A stretch of DNA of 64,000 nucleotides. It comes from PALSA-555 sp963821325. GTDB lineage: Bacteria > Actinomycetota > Acidimicrobiia > IMCC26256 > PALSA-555. The DNA lies in assembly GCA_963821325.1 (NCBI GenBank), contig CAWGDC010000002.1, positions 434,001 to 498,000 of the forward strand, in the 5' to 3' direction. Shown here piece after piece: positions 34,565 through 43,897 of this stretch. The notes below the pieces were generated by a model. That model was not told the DNA's origin. It saw only the letters and a list, made by a program, of their open reading frames with translations, and made no database searches. The position numbers and the translations under genes were made by a program. Within the stretch, counting starts at the first letter, position 1. Each line of letters opens with the position of its first letter.

Positions 34565-36165
34565 TGGCCGAGCTGACCATCAACGCCGACGAGATCGCGG
34601 CCGCGCTGCGCAAGCACGTCGAGTCGTTCGAACCGTCGATGGCACGCGCCCAGGTGGGGCGTGTCCTGGAGGTCGGTGACGGCATCGCCCGCGTCGCCGG
34701 CCTGCCCGACACCGCCGTGAACGAGCTCCTCGAGTTCGCCGGCGGCAAGCTCGGGTTGGCGCTGAACCTCGACGAGGACGCCATCGGCACGGTGGTGCTC
34801 GGCGACGACTTCGACGTCGAGGAGGGCGCGCCCGTGCAGGCGACGGGGCGGATCCTCTCCGTCCCCGTCGGCGACTCGCTCATCGGACGGGTCGTGAACC
34901 CGCTCGGTCAGGCGATCGACGGCAAGGGCCCCATCGCGACGGACATCTACCGTCGCCTCGAGGTGCAGGCGCCGGGCATCGTCTACCGCAAGCCGGTGAA
35001 CGAGCCCCTCCAGACCGGCATCAAGGCGATCGACGCCATGACCCCGATCGGGCGGGGCCAGCGCGAGCTCATCATCGGCGACCGCAAGACCGGCAAGACG
35101 ACCGTCGCGATCGACACGATCCTGAACCAGCAGGGCTCCGGCGTGAAGTGCATCTACGTCGCGGTGGGCCAGAAGGGCTCCTCCGTCGCGCAGACCGTCG
35201 CCACCCTCGAATCGCACGGGGCGATGGAGTACACGGTCGTCGTGAACGCCCCCGCCGCCGAGCAAGCGGTGTTCAAGTACCTGGCCCCCTACGCGGGCTG
35301 CGCGATGGGCCAGCACTGGATGGAGCACGGGGAGGCCGCGCTCATCGTCTACGACGACCTGTCCAAGCAGGCCGAGGCGTACCGCCAGATCTCGCTGCTG
35401 CTGCGCCGTCCGCCCGGCCGTGAGGCGTACCCGGGCGACGTCTTCTACCTGCACAGCCGGCTGCTCGAGCGGGCCGCGAAGCTCAACGACCGCGAGGGCG
35501 GCGGGTCGATGACCGCGCTGCCGGTCATCGAGACGAAGGCCGGCGACGTGTCCGCCTACATCCCGACGAACGTGATCTCGATCACCGACGGGCAGATCTA
35601 CCTGGTCGACGACCTCTTCAAGGCCGGGGTCCGGCCGGCGATCGACGTGGGGATCTCGGTGTCCCGGGTCGGTGGCGCCGCGCAGATCAAGGCGATGAAG
35701 ACCGTGTCGGGGACCTTGAAGATCGACCTGGCGCAGTTCCGGGACCTCGAGGCGTTCGCCACGTTCGGGTCCGAGCTCGACGCCGTGTCGCGCGCCCAGC
35801 TCGACCGGGGGCAGCGCCTCGTCGAGCTGCTGAAGCAGCCGCTGAACTCGCCGATGCCCGTCGAGGAGCAGGTCGTCGTGATCTTCGCGGGGACGAGCGG
35901 GCTCGTCGACGACGTGCCGGTCGACGAGATCCGCCGCTTCGAGCGGGACCTGCTCGACTGGTTCCGGGGCCGCCACGCCGGGCTGCTCGCCGAGATCCGC
36001 CAGTCGGGCGCGATGCCCGAGGGCGACGACGTCCGCAACGCGATCGAGGGCTTCAAGCTCGAGTTCCTCGCGGCGCTGCCCGGCGCGACCGGCGCCGACC
36101 CGACGGCGACCGACGCCGAGGCGCCCGGCGAGCCCGAGTCCGACAAGACCCTCCGGACCGAGTAG
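34564..36165 (+). CDS. atpA: ATP synthase F1 subunit alpha
   Basis: 533-residue non-catalytic nucleotide-binding subunit. P-loop GDRKTGKTTVAIDTI near residue 170; Walker B-type ALIVYDDLSKQAEAYRQ; the Arg finger lies in AYIPTNVISITDGQIYL to SVSRVGG. Intact frame. The protein runs about 25-30 residues beyond the usual C-terminus with a Pro/Asp/Thr-rich tail (ADPTATDAEAPGEPESDKTL), reminiscent of the C-terminal extension of mycobacterial alpha, which restrains ATP hydrolysis. Confidence 0.97.
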   Translation: MAELTINADEIAAALRKHVESFEPSMARAQVGRVLEVGDGIARVAGLPDTAVNELLEFAGGKLGLALNLDEDAIGTVVLGDDFDVEEGAPVQATGRILSVPVGDSLIGRVVNPLGQAIDGKGPIATDIYRRLEVQAPGIVYRKPVNEPLQTGIKAIDAMTPIGRGQRELIIGDRKTGKTTVAIDTILNQQGSGVKCIYVAVGQKGSSVAQTVATLESHGAMEYTVVVNAPAAEQAVFKYLAPYAGCAMGQHWMEHGEAALIVYDDLSKQAEAYRQISLLLRRPPGREAYPGDVFYLHSRLLERAAKLNDREGGGSMTALPVIETKAGDVSAYIPTNVISITDGQIYLVDDLFKAGVRPAIDVGISVSRVGGAAQIKAMKTVSGTLKIDLAQFRDLEAFATFGSELDAVSRAQLDRGQRLVELLKQPLNSPMPVEEQVVVIFAGTSGLVDDVPVDEIRRFERDLLDWFRGRHAGLLAEIRQSGAMPEGDDVRNAIEGFKLEFLAALPGATGADPTATDAEAPGEPESDKTLRTE

Positions 36166-36184
36166 CAGGGGACGGCGCGCCACC

Positions 36185-37127
36185 ATGGCCGGAGGCCAGG
36201 AGCGGATCCTCCGTCGACGGATTCGCAGCATCCAGTCGACGAAGAAGATCACCCGCGCGATGGAGCTCATCGCCGCCAGCCGGATCGTGCGCGCCCAGGC
36301 GCGTGTGCAGGCCGCCGTGCCGTACTCCGAGATGATCACCCAGGTGGTGCGCGACCTCGCCGCGGCGAGCGCCTCGACCGACAGCCCGCTGCTCGACGCC
36401 CCGACCTGAGATCCGCAAGGTGGCCCACGTCGTGCTCACCGCCGACCGTGGGCTGTGCGGCGGGTACAACTCGAGCGTCATCCGCGCCGCGGAGGGCTCG
36501 ATGCGCGACCACGCCGTCCAGCGACGCGACTACGCGCTCATCGTGGTCGGACGCAAGGCCGAGAGCTACTTCCGGTTCCGCAACTACCGGATCGACGCGG
36601 CGTTCACCGGGTTCTCGGACCAGCCGACCTACGAGGACGCCCGCACCGTCGCCCGCGCGGTCGAGCAGCCGTTCCTCGACGGCGAGTACGACCTCGTCGA
36701 GGTCATCTACACCCGGTTCGTGTCGGTCGGCAGCCAGGAGGTGCTGGTCCGGCCGCTCATGCCCCTCGAGGCGGAGCTCCTCGGCGGCGACGACGTCCCG
36801 CACCGCAGCACCGGCGAGGTCCCGCCGTCGTACGAGTTCGAGCCGTCCGCCGAGGCGATCCTCGAGCAGCTCCTGCCCCGCTACGTCGAGGCCCGCCTGT
36901 ACGCCGCGCTGCTCAACGCCGCCGCGTCCGAGCACGCGGCGCGGCAGCGGGCGATGAAGGCCGCGACCGACAACGCCGACGAGCTGATCATCGGGCTCAC
37001 CCGCGTCATGAACCGGGCCCGTCAGGACGCCATCACGACCGAGATCATGGACATCGTCGGCGGTGCCGAGGCGCTGCGCGGCACCGAGCTCGAGCCCGAG
37101 CCCGACCGGTTCCTCGTCCCCACCTAA
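36185..37127 (+). CDS. atpG: ATP synthase F1 subunit gamma (one frame break)
   Basis: About 313-residue central shaft. The N-terminal coiled coil (RRRIRSIQSTKKITRAMELI) and the C-terminal coiled coil (NADELIIGLTRVMNRARQDA) are both present. The frame breaks at a CCCC run (36399-36402): with three Cs the reading is LLDARPEIRKVAHVVLTADR, as in other gamma subunits; as written, a stop occurs after SPLLDAPT. The ELI segment and the ADRGLCGGYN motif are conserved. Confidence 0.9.
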
Positions 37128-37142
37128 CCCCGAAGGAGTCCC

Positions 37143-38584
37143 ATGACCACGACCGCCGAGCCGGGCACCGAGCTGAAGGACGGCCGCATCGTCGCCATCG
37201 CCGGGCCGGTCGTCGACGTCGAGTTCCCCCCGACGCGCTGCCCGAGATCAACACCGCCCTCGAGCTCGACTTCGAGCTCGAGGGCGAGAAGATCACCGTC
37301 GTCGCCGAGGTGGCCCAGCAGATCGGGGAGGGCCGGGTGCGGGCCATCTGCATGAAGCCGACCGACGGGCTCACCCGCGGGACGCTGGTCCGCAACACGG
37401 GTGTCGGGATCCGGATGCCGGTCGGGGAGGGCGTCCTCGGTCACGTGTTCAACGTCATCGGCGAGCCGCTCGACACCACCGCCGACCAGCTGACCGGCAT
37501 CGAGGACCACTGGGAGATCCGCCGCGACTCGCCGGCGTTCGACCAGCTCGAGCCGCGCTCGATCATGTTCGAGACCGGCATCAAGGTCATCGACCTCCTC
37601 GAGCCGTACGTCCAGGGCGGCAAGATCGGGTTGTTCGGCGGCGCGGGGGTCGGCAAGACGGTGATCATCCTCGAGATGATCAACCGCGTCGCCACCCAGC
37701 ACGGTGGCGTCTCGGTCTTCGCCGGGGTCGGGGAGCGGACCCGCGAGGGCACCGACCTGTGGCTCGAGATGCAGGAGTCCGGCGTCATCGACAAGGCGGC
37801 GCTCGTGTACGGCCAGATGGACGAGCCGCCGGGGGTGCGGCTCCGCGTCGCGTTGTCGGCGTTGACCATCGCCGAGTACTTCCGTGACGTGAAGAACCAG
37901 GACGTGCTGCTGTTCATCGACAACATCTTCCGGTTCGTCCAGGCCGGCTCGGAGGTGTCGACGCTCCTCGGGCGCATGCCCTCCGCCGTCGGGTACCAGC
38001 CGACCCTCGCCGACGAGATGGGGGAGCTGCAGGAGCGGATCACGTCGACCCGCGGCCACTCCATCACCTCGCTGCAGGCGGTGTACGTCCCCGCCGACGA
38101 CTACACCGACCCGGCGCCGTTCACCACGTTCACGCACCTCGACGCGACGACCGAGCTGAGCCGCCAGATCGCCGCGCTCGGCATCTACCCGGCGGTGGAC
38201 CCGCTGGCGTCGACGTCGAACATCCTCACGCCCGAGATCGTCGGTGACCGGCACTACGCCGTCGCGCTGCGGGTGCAGGAGATCCTCCAGCGCTACAAGG
38301 AGCTCCAGGACATCATCGCCATCCTCGGAATCGACGAGCTGTCCGAGGAGGACAAGCTCACCGTGTCCCGGGCCCGCAAGATCCAGCGGTTCCTGTCCCA
38401 GCCGTTCTTCGTCGGCGAGGTGTTCACCGGCTTGAAGGGCATCTACGTCCCGGTCGACGAGACCGTGCAGAGCTTCGAGGCGGTCGCGAACGGCGAGCTC
38501 GACGAGGTCCCCGAGCAGGCGTTCTTCAACGTCGGCGGGGTCGAGAGCGTCCTCGCGAAGGCCAAGACCCTCGAGGAGGGCTAG
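37143..38584 (+). CDS. atpD: ATP synthase F1 subunit beta (one frame break)
   Basis: About 480-residue catalytic subunit. P-loop GGAGVGKTVIILEMINR, catalytic Glu region GVGERTREGTDLWLEMQ and the DELSEED regulatory segment (DELSEEDKLTVSRARK) are intact. The break lies in a run of six Cs at 37226-37231: a seventh C gives VEFPPDALPEINTALELDFE, the normal beta N-terminus. AAGGAG precedes the ATG by about seven bases. This case is the clearest proof that homopolymer lengths in the sequence are not fully reliable. Confidence 0.95.
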
Positions 38585-38587
38585 CGG

Positions 38588-39002
38588 GTGGCCGACGCCA
38601 ACCCGACGCTCAAGGTGCAGGTCGTCTCACCCGAGCGGGTGCTGTACGAAGGCGACGCCGAGATGGTGGTGTGCCGCACCGCCGACGGCGAGATCGCGTT
38701 CCTGCCCGGCCACGTGCCGCTCCTCGGCTCCCTCGGCGATCGCGAAGGTCCGGGCGCTGCTGCCCGACCAGGCCGAGCAGGTCATCGCCGTCCACGGCGG
38801 GTTCGTCGAGGTCAGCCACAACCGGGTCATCGTGCTCTCCGACGTCGCCGAGCTCCCGGAGCAGATCGACGTGGCGCGCGCCGAAGCCGCCCGCGACCGG
38901 GCGCAGGCCGCCCTCGCCGCCGACGCGACCGACGAGGAGGCGCTCGCCGCCCTCGCCCGCGCCGAGCTGCGCCTGGACGTCGCCGGCGTCACCACCCCCT
39001 GA
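38588..39002 (+). CDS. atpC: ATP synthase F1 subunit epsilon (one frame break)
   Basis: About 137 residues. The N-terminal beta sandwich (LKVQVVSPERVLYEGDAEMV, IAFLPGHVPLLGSL) and the C-terminal helical hairpin (DVARAEAARDRAQAALAAD) are both present, so the inhibitory C-terminal part is retained. One extra G near 38735 separates them; without it the text reads LLGSLAIAKVRALLPDQAEQ. The stop TGA overlaps a CTG that seems to start the next gene. Confidence 0.88.
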
Positions 39003-39946
39003 GCCGCCCCGCGTCGGGGGCGGGCACGCACCGGCCGGTCCGCCGACACCGCCGAGCCGTCCTCGTCGCGCTCCTCGTCGTCGGCGGCGTCGGGGTGGCC
39101 GCCTGCTCGTCCCCCGCGACGCCGCCGCCGGTCGACACCGCGCCGTACCAGGGGCTCGGCACCTGGGTGTCGGTGTTCGACTACGTGCCCGCCTTCGTCC
39201 CGGTCCTCGGCCCGCCGCCCGTCGTCCCCGCCACCCTCGACGACGTCGCCAAGCTCGGCGTCCACACCCTCTACCTGCAGGCGACGATCGACGACCCGCG
39301 CGCCGCGGGCCTCCTCGCCGACCCGCCGCTGCTCGCGACGATGCTGCGACGGGCCCACGCCGACGGGCTCGCCGTCGTCGCCTGGTACTACCCGCAGCTC
39401 GTCGACCCGACCCGCGACGCGGCGCGCCTCGACGCCATCCTCGCCTTCCGTGCCGGCGGGCAGCGCTTCGACGGCGTCGCCCTCGACATCGAGTCCGCGC
39501 AGGTCGCCAACGTCACCGACCGCAACCGCCGCCTCGTGGCGCTCGCCCGTCACGTCCGCTCCCGGGCCGGGCGCCGACCGGTCGGCGCGATCGTCTACCC
39601 GGCCGTGCTGCTCGAAGCGGTGAACCCGAACCTGTGGCCCGCGTTCCCGTACCGGGCGCTGGCCCCCTCGATCGACGTGTGGCTGCCCATGACCTACTGG
39701 ACGCTGCGCACCGGCCCGTACCGCGACGCGTTCACCTACACCGACCAGAGCGTCACCCGGCTGCGCGCCGACCTCCACGACCCGCACGCCGCGGTCGCGC
39801 CTATCGGCGGGGAGGCGGCGTCGAGCACGCCCGGGGACCTCGACGGGTTCGCGCTCGCCGTGCAACGCGACAGCGTGCTCGGCCGCTCCCTGTACGACGT
39901 GACCGGCACGGCGACGAGCGACTGGCCGTACCTCCGCCAGCCGTGA
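38999..39946 (+). CDS. lipoprotein with TIM-barrel-like hydrolase fold
   Basis: About 315 residues. A basic start and hydrophobic helix lead to the lipobox-like VGVAACSS. The mature part looks like a glycoside-hydrolase-type barrel: GLGTWVSVFDYVPAF, VHTLYLQATIDDPR, LAVVAWYYPQLVDP, FDGVALDIESAQVANV (Asp-Ile-Glu on strand 4) and IDVWLPMTYWTLR. No ATG or GTG precedes the signal sequence in frame; CTG 38999, in a CTGA overlap with the atpC stop, is the only start that fits the coupled style of the region. Putative extracytoplasmic glycosidase of unknown substrate. Confidence 0.65.
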   Translation: MSRPASGAGTHRPVRRHRRAVLVALLVVGGVGVAACSSPATPPPVDTAPYQGLGTWVSVFDYVPAFVPVLGPPPVVPATLDDVAKLGVHTLYLQATIDDPRAAGLLADPPLLATMLRRAHADGLAVVAWYYPQLVDPTRDAARLDAILAFRAGGQRFDGVALDIESAQVANVTDRNRRLVALARHVRSRAGRRPVGAIVYPAVLLEAVNPNLWPAFPYRALAPSIDVWLPMTYWTLRTGPYRDAFTYTDQSVTRLRADLHDPHAAVAPIGGEAASSTPGDLDGFALAVQRDSVLGRSLYDVTGTATSDWPYLRQP

Positions 39947-39949
39947 CCG

Positions 39950-40936
39950 TCAGTACTGCAGCGACGAGTAGCGCATCAGCTTGTGCCACATGTGGTTGGC
40001 CTGGATGCGCCGGATCGTGCCGCTCTTGGACCGCATGACGAGCGTCTCGGTCGTCGCGCCGTCGCCCCGGTAGCGGACGCCGCGCAGCAGATCGCCGTCG
40101 GTGATCCCGGTGGCGGCGAAGAACACGTCCTCGCCGCCGACCAGGTCGTCGGTGGTGAGGATCCGGCCGAGGTCGTAGCCCCGGTCCTGCGCGGCGCGCC
40201 GCTCCTCGTCGTTGCGTGGGTAGAGCCGCCCTTGGATCTCGCCGCCGAGCGCCTTCAACGCGCACGCCGCGATGACCCCCTCCGGGGTCCCGCCGATCCC
40301 GAACAAGATGTCGTAGCCCGTGTCCGGCCAGCCGGTCGCGAGCGCCCCCATGACATCGCCGTCCGGGATGAGCCGGATGCGGGCCCCGGCCTCGCGGCAC
40401 TCGCGGATCAGGTCGGCGTGGCGGTCCCGGTCCAGGATCACCGCGGTCACGTCCTTGACCTGCTCGCCCCGGGCCTTCGCGACGGCCTCGAGGTTGGTCT
40501 TCACCGGGGCGTCGAGGTCGATCAGCTCGACCGCCTCCGCGCCCACCGCCACCTTCTCCATGTAGAAGCACGGCCCGGGGTCGAACATCGTGCCCCGCGG
40601 CGCGAGCGCGATCACCGACACGGCGTGGTTGCGGCCCAACGACGTCAGGGTGGTCCCGTCGATCGGGTCGACCGCGATGTCGGTCGCCGGGCCGCCGGCG
40701 CCGATCGTCTCCCCGTTGAAGAGCATCGGGGCCTCGTCCTTCTCGCCCTCGCCGATGACGACGACACCCTCCATCGGGACGGTGTTGAGCACGAGCCGCA
40801 TGGCGTCGACGGCCGCCTGGTCGGCGGCCTCCTTGTCGCCCCGCCCCACCCAGCGGCCCGCCGCGAGCGCCGCCGCCTCGGTGACCCGGGCCAGGTCCAT
40901 GGCCAGGTTGCGGTCCGGGGCCTCTCGCTGCTCCAT
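39950..40936 (-). CDS. glpX: class II fructose-1,6-bisphosphatase
   Basis: 328-residue GlpX-type enzyme of gluconeogenesis. Substrate and metal motifs: VVVIGEGEKDEAPMLFNGE, AVDPIDGTTLTSLGRNHAVS, the late FGIGGTPEGVIAACALKALG and the C-terminal KSGTIRRIQANHMWHKL. ATG 40936 is supported by GAGGAAAG about six bases upstream; a TACCCT element on the minus strand (40977-40972) would give a 25-30 base leader. This is the major FBPase type of actinobacteria. Confidence 0.95.
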   Translation of the reverse strand: MEQREAPDRNLAMDLARVTEAAALAAGRWVGRGDKEAADQAAVDAMRLVLNTVPMEGVVVIGEGEKDEAPMLFNGETIGAGGPATDIAVDPIDGTTLTSLGRNHAVSVIALAPRGTMFDPGPCFYMEKVAVGAEAVELIDLDAPVKTNLEAVAKARGEQVKDVTAVILDRDRHADLIRECREAGARIRLIPDGDVMGALATGWPDTGYDILFGIGGTPEGVIAACALKALGGEIQGRLYPRNDEERRAAQDRGYDLGRILTTDDLVGGEDVFFAATGITDGDLLRGVRYRGDGATTETLVMRSKSGTIRRIQANHMWHKLMRYSSLQY

Positions 40937-40971
40937 CAGGCGCTTTCCTCGGGTCGGGCGATGGGGCCTCG

Positions 40972-41031
40972 AGGGTACCCGGACCCGGCGGCGGCGGCTC
41001 CGGCCGGCGAATCGCCCGGCCGCGGTAGGTT
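40972..41031. promoter_or_regulatory. divergent glpX / SDR promoter region
   Basis: On the minus strand TACCCT (40977-40972) serves glpX with a short leader and a Shine-Dalgarno sequence. On the plus strand TAGGTT (41026-41031) lies six bases before the SDR start, the leaderless pattern. The two styles side by side illustrate both translation-start types in one genome. Confidence 0.5.
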
Positions 41032-41037
41032 CCCGGC

Positions 41038-41806
41038 GTGGGGGACCGGGTCGCCGTGGTGACGGGCGCCGCGTCGGGGATCGGGCGCGCCACCGCCGAG
41101 CGGCTGGCCCGCGACGGCTGGTCGGTCGTCGCCGCCGACGCGAACGCCGACGCCCTCGACGGGCTCGCCGACGACGTCGCCGCCGTGACCGCCGACGTGA
41201 CCACCGAGGCCGGCAACGCCGCGATGGTCGAGGAGGCCCAGCGCCGCTTCGGCCGCCTCGACGGCCTCGTCCTAAACGCCGGGGTCGCGTCCCGCGGGGC
41301 CGTCGACGTCGGAGTCGATGGACGCCTTCGACCGGGTCCTCGCGGTCAACGTGCGCGGCGTCGTGCTCGGGCTGCGCGCCGCGCTCCCCGCGCTGCGCGA
41401 CGCGGGCGCCGGCCGGGTCGTCGTCACCGGCTCGGTGTCGGGGCTGTTCGGCGACCCCGGCCTGTTCGCCTACAACGCGTCGAAGGGCGCGGTGGTGAAC
41501 CTGGTGCGCAGCGTCGCGCTGGACCTCGCCCCCGAGGGCATCCGCATCAACGCGGTGTGCCCGGGCGGGATCCGCGGCACCGGCATGACCCGGCCCCTCG
41601 AGCGTCACGCCCCGACCCTCTACGAGGAGATGCGCAGCCACATCCCGATGGGCCGATTCGGGGAGCCGGCGGAGATCGCCGCGGCCGTCGCCTTCCTGCT
41701 CAGCGACGACGCGTCGTTCGTGACCGGCGTCGCCTTCCCCGTCGACGGTGGCGTCACCGCGGGCACGGGCCAGTTCCGCCGCGCCGCGCCCGACCCGCCG
41801 GCCTGA
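41038..41806 (+). CDS. short-chain dehydrogenase/reductase (one frame break)
   Basis: About 256-residue classical SDR. NAD(P) motif VTGAASGIGRATAERLA, the LVLNAGVAS segment, catalytic Ser in VVTGSVSGLFG, Tyr-Lys in FAYNASKGAVVNLVRS and the C-terminal FLLSDDASFVTGVAFPVDGG. One extra G near 41311 separates the halves; removing it gives AVDVESMDAFDRVLAVNVRG. An acidic residue after the second strand (ADAN) suggests NAD(H) use. Substrate unknown. Confidence 0.88.
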
Positions 41807-41825
41807 CGGCCGCGGCCCGGCCGGG

Positions 41826-42197
41826 TCAGCCGGCCAGGGCGCTCAGCAGCGCCCCGGTGTCGAAGTAGTCCCGCCAGCGGCGCACCTTGCCGTCGACCAC
41901 CTCGAAGTAGCCGGCGACGCGCACGTCGACCTGCTTGCCGCCCGGCAGGAAGAAGTGATCGACCCGCTCGTTCATCACCGTGCCGTCGGACTCGATCTGG
42001 GCGAGCACGTCCCACGCCATCCGCTCCGCGCCCGCGAAGAACGGGCCGAGGAGGGCCCGCACCTCGTCCGGTCCGGTGCAGACCCCCATGCCGACGTTCT
42101 CGTACTCGACGTCGTCGGTGAGCACGGCGCAGACCGCGTCGATGTCCCGCTGCTCGTTGGCCTTGATCAGCTCGGCGACGACCGCTCCGGCGCTCAT
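41826..42197 (-). CDS. NTF2-like / limonene-1,2-epoxide hydrolase family protein
   Basis: 123-residue cone-shaped alpha+beta-barrel protein. It begins ELIKANEQRDIDAVCAVLTD and has WDVLAQIESDGTVMNERVDHF and VRVAGYFEVVDGKVRRWRDY, typical of the limonene-1,2-epoxide hydrolase subgroup; the Asp and Arg in the last motif could take part in catalysis. A perfect AGGAGGT lies six bases before the ATG, and TACCGT (minus strand, 42228-42223) can serve as -10. Substrate unknown. Confidence 0.75.
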   Translation of the reverse strand: MSAGAVVAELIKANEQRDIDAVCAVLTDDVEYENVGMGVCTGPDEVRALLGPFFAGAERMAWDVLAQIESDGTVMNERVDHFFLPGGKQVDVRVAGYFEVVDGKVRRWRDYFDTGALLSALAG

Positions 42198-42260
42198 GGG
42201 CGTACCTCCTGGTGGCGCGCGGACGGTAGCAGCCTCGCCGAGCCGGGTACCGTGGGAGTG

Positions 42261-43892
42261 GTGGAGCTCACCGCGCGAGCGCTGGCGGGCGGCGTACGAC
42301 GCCGCGCCGCGCGCGCCGAGCACTTCGAGACCCTCTCCGGCATCCCCGTCGAGCCCGTCTACGGGCCCGACGACCAGCTACCCGGCGCCTGGCCGTACAC
42401 GCGGGGGCCGTACGCCTCGATGTACCGCTCGAAGCTCTGGACGATGCGCATGTTCGCCGGGTTCGGCTCCGCGCCCGACACGAACCAGCGGTTCCGCGAG
42501 CTGCTCGCCTCGGGCGGTGACGGGCTCTCGACCGCCTACGACCTGCCGACCCTCATGGGCCGCGACTCCGACGACCCGCTCGCCCTCGGGGAGGTCGGTC
42601 GTTGCGGCGTCGCGATCGACACGCTCACCGATGTCCGCGACCTCTACGCCGGCATCGACCTGCGCCACGTGACGACCTCGATGACGATCAACGCACCCGC
42701 CGCGGTGCTGCTCGCCATGTACGTCGCCGCCGCCGAGGCCAGCGGGGTCGCCCGCGCCGAGCTCGGCGGCACGCTCCAGAACGACATCTTGAAGGAGTAC
42801 CAAGCCCAGAAGGAGTTCGTGTTCCCGCCCCGGCCGTCCATGCGGCTGGTCAGCGACACCGTCCGGTTCTGCGCCGCCGAGATGCCCCGCTGGCATCCCC
42901 TGTCGGTGTCCGGGTACCACATCCGCGAGGCGGGCTCCACCGCGGTGCAGGAGCTCGGGTTCACGCTCGCCAACGGGTTCGCGTACGTCGAGGCCGCGGT
43001 CGCGGCCGGGCTGCCCGTCGACGCGTTCGCGCCCCGCCTGTCGTTCTTCTTCAACGCCCACCTCGACTTCTTCGAGGAGATCGCGAAGTACCGGGCGGCG
43101 CGGCGCCTTTGGGCCCGCCACATGCGCGACCGGTACCACGCCACCGAGGACGCGTCGTGCCGGCTGCGGTTCCACGCCCAGACGGCCGGCGTGTCGCTCA
43201 CCGCGCAGCAGCCGGAGGTGAACCTCGTGCGCACCGCGGTCGAGGCGCTCGCCGCGGTGCTCGGCGGCTCGCAGAGCCTGCACACCAACGCGATGGACGA
43301 GACGCTGGCCCTCCCGACCGAGAAGTCGGCGCGGCTCGCGCTGCGCACCCAGCAGGTCCTCGCCCACGAGACCCGCGTCGCGAACGTCGCCGATCCGCTC
43401 GGCGGGTCGTGGTACGTCGAGGCGCTGACCGACGAGGTCGAGCGTCGCGCCGAGGACGTGATCACGACGATCGCGTCGCTCGGGGACGGGTCGATCCTCG
43501 ACGGTGTCCTGACCGGCATCGAGAACGGCTGGTTCCAGCGTGAGATCGGCGACGTCGCCTACGACCAGGAGCGACGGCGCGGCGACGGCCGTGACGTCAC
43601 CGTCGGGGTCACCGACTTCCTCGAGGGCAACGACGAGGCGCCGCCCGAGCTGCTGCGCATCGGCGCCGACGTGGAGGAGCGACAGCTCAAGCGTCTCGCG
43701 GCGGCGAAGGCCGAGCGCGACGACCGCTGCGTCGGCGACACCCTCACCCGGTTGCGCGCCGACGCCGTCGAGCCGACCGTCAACCTGATGCCCGCGCTGC
43801 TCGACGCGGTGCGAGCCGAGGCGACGCTCGGGGAGGTCATGGGCGCCCTCGCGGAGATCTTCGGCCGCTACACCGAAGCTCCGGTGATCTGA
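42261..43892 (+). CDS. acyl-CoA mutase large subunit (isobutyryl-CoA mutase-like)
   Basis: 543-residue B12-dependent acyl-CoA mutase barrel domain without the cobalamin-binding domain, so it needs a separate small subunit not seen here. Barrel motifs: RGPYASMYRSKLWTMRMFAG, GLSTAYDLPTLMGRDSDDP, GTLQNDILKEYQAQKEFVF and SVSGYHIREAGSTAVQELGF (catalytic His). Where methylmalonyl-CoA mutase has Tyr89 and Arg207 this protein has Phe (MRMFAG) and Gln (AQKEF), the pair of isobutyryl-CoA mutase. GTG 42261 is chosen because TACCGT lies seven bases upstream; GTG 42252 and 42258 are alternatives. Confidence 0.85.
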   Translation: MELTARALAGGVRRRAARAEHFETLSGIPVEPVYGPDDQLPGAWPYTRGPYASMYRSKLWTMRMFAGFGSAPDTNQRFRELLASGGDGLSTAYDLPTLMGRDSDDPLALGEVGRCGVAIDTLTDVRDLYAGIDLRHVTTSMTINAPAAVLLAMYVAAAEASGVARAELGGTLQNDILKEYQAQKEFVFPPRPSMRLVSDTVRFCAAEMPRWHPLSVSGYHIREAGSTAVQELGFTLANGFAYVEAAVAAGLPVDAFAPRLSFFFNAHLDFFEEIAKYRAARRLWARHMRDRYHATEDASCRLRFHAQTAGVSLTAQQPEVNLVRTAVEALAAVLGGSQSLHTNAMDETLALPTEKSARLALRTQQVLAHETRVANVADPLGGSWYVEALTDEVERRAEDVITTIASLGDGSILDGVLTGIENGWFQREIGDVAYDQERRRGDGRDVTVGVTDFLEGNDEAPPELLRIGADVEERQLKRLAAAKAERDDRCVGDTLTRLRADAVEPTVNLMPALLDAVRAEATLGEVMGALAEIFGRYTEAPVI

Positions 43893-43897
43893 ACCCC

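Noticed and set aside
37143..38584. Programmed ribosomal frameshifting to explain atpD and the other broken genes
   Set aside because: The break sites share no slippery heptamer plus downstream structure, lie at different places in unrelated housekeeping genes and include both directions; sequence error is simpler.
42261..43892. Annotation as methylmalonyl-CoA mutase
   Set aside because: The two carboxylate-binding residues of that enzyme are replaced by Phe and Gln.
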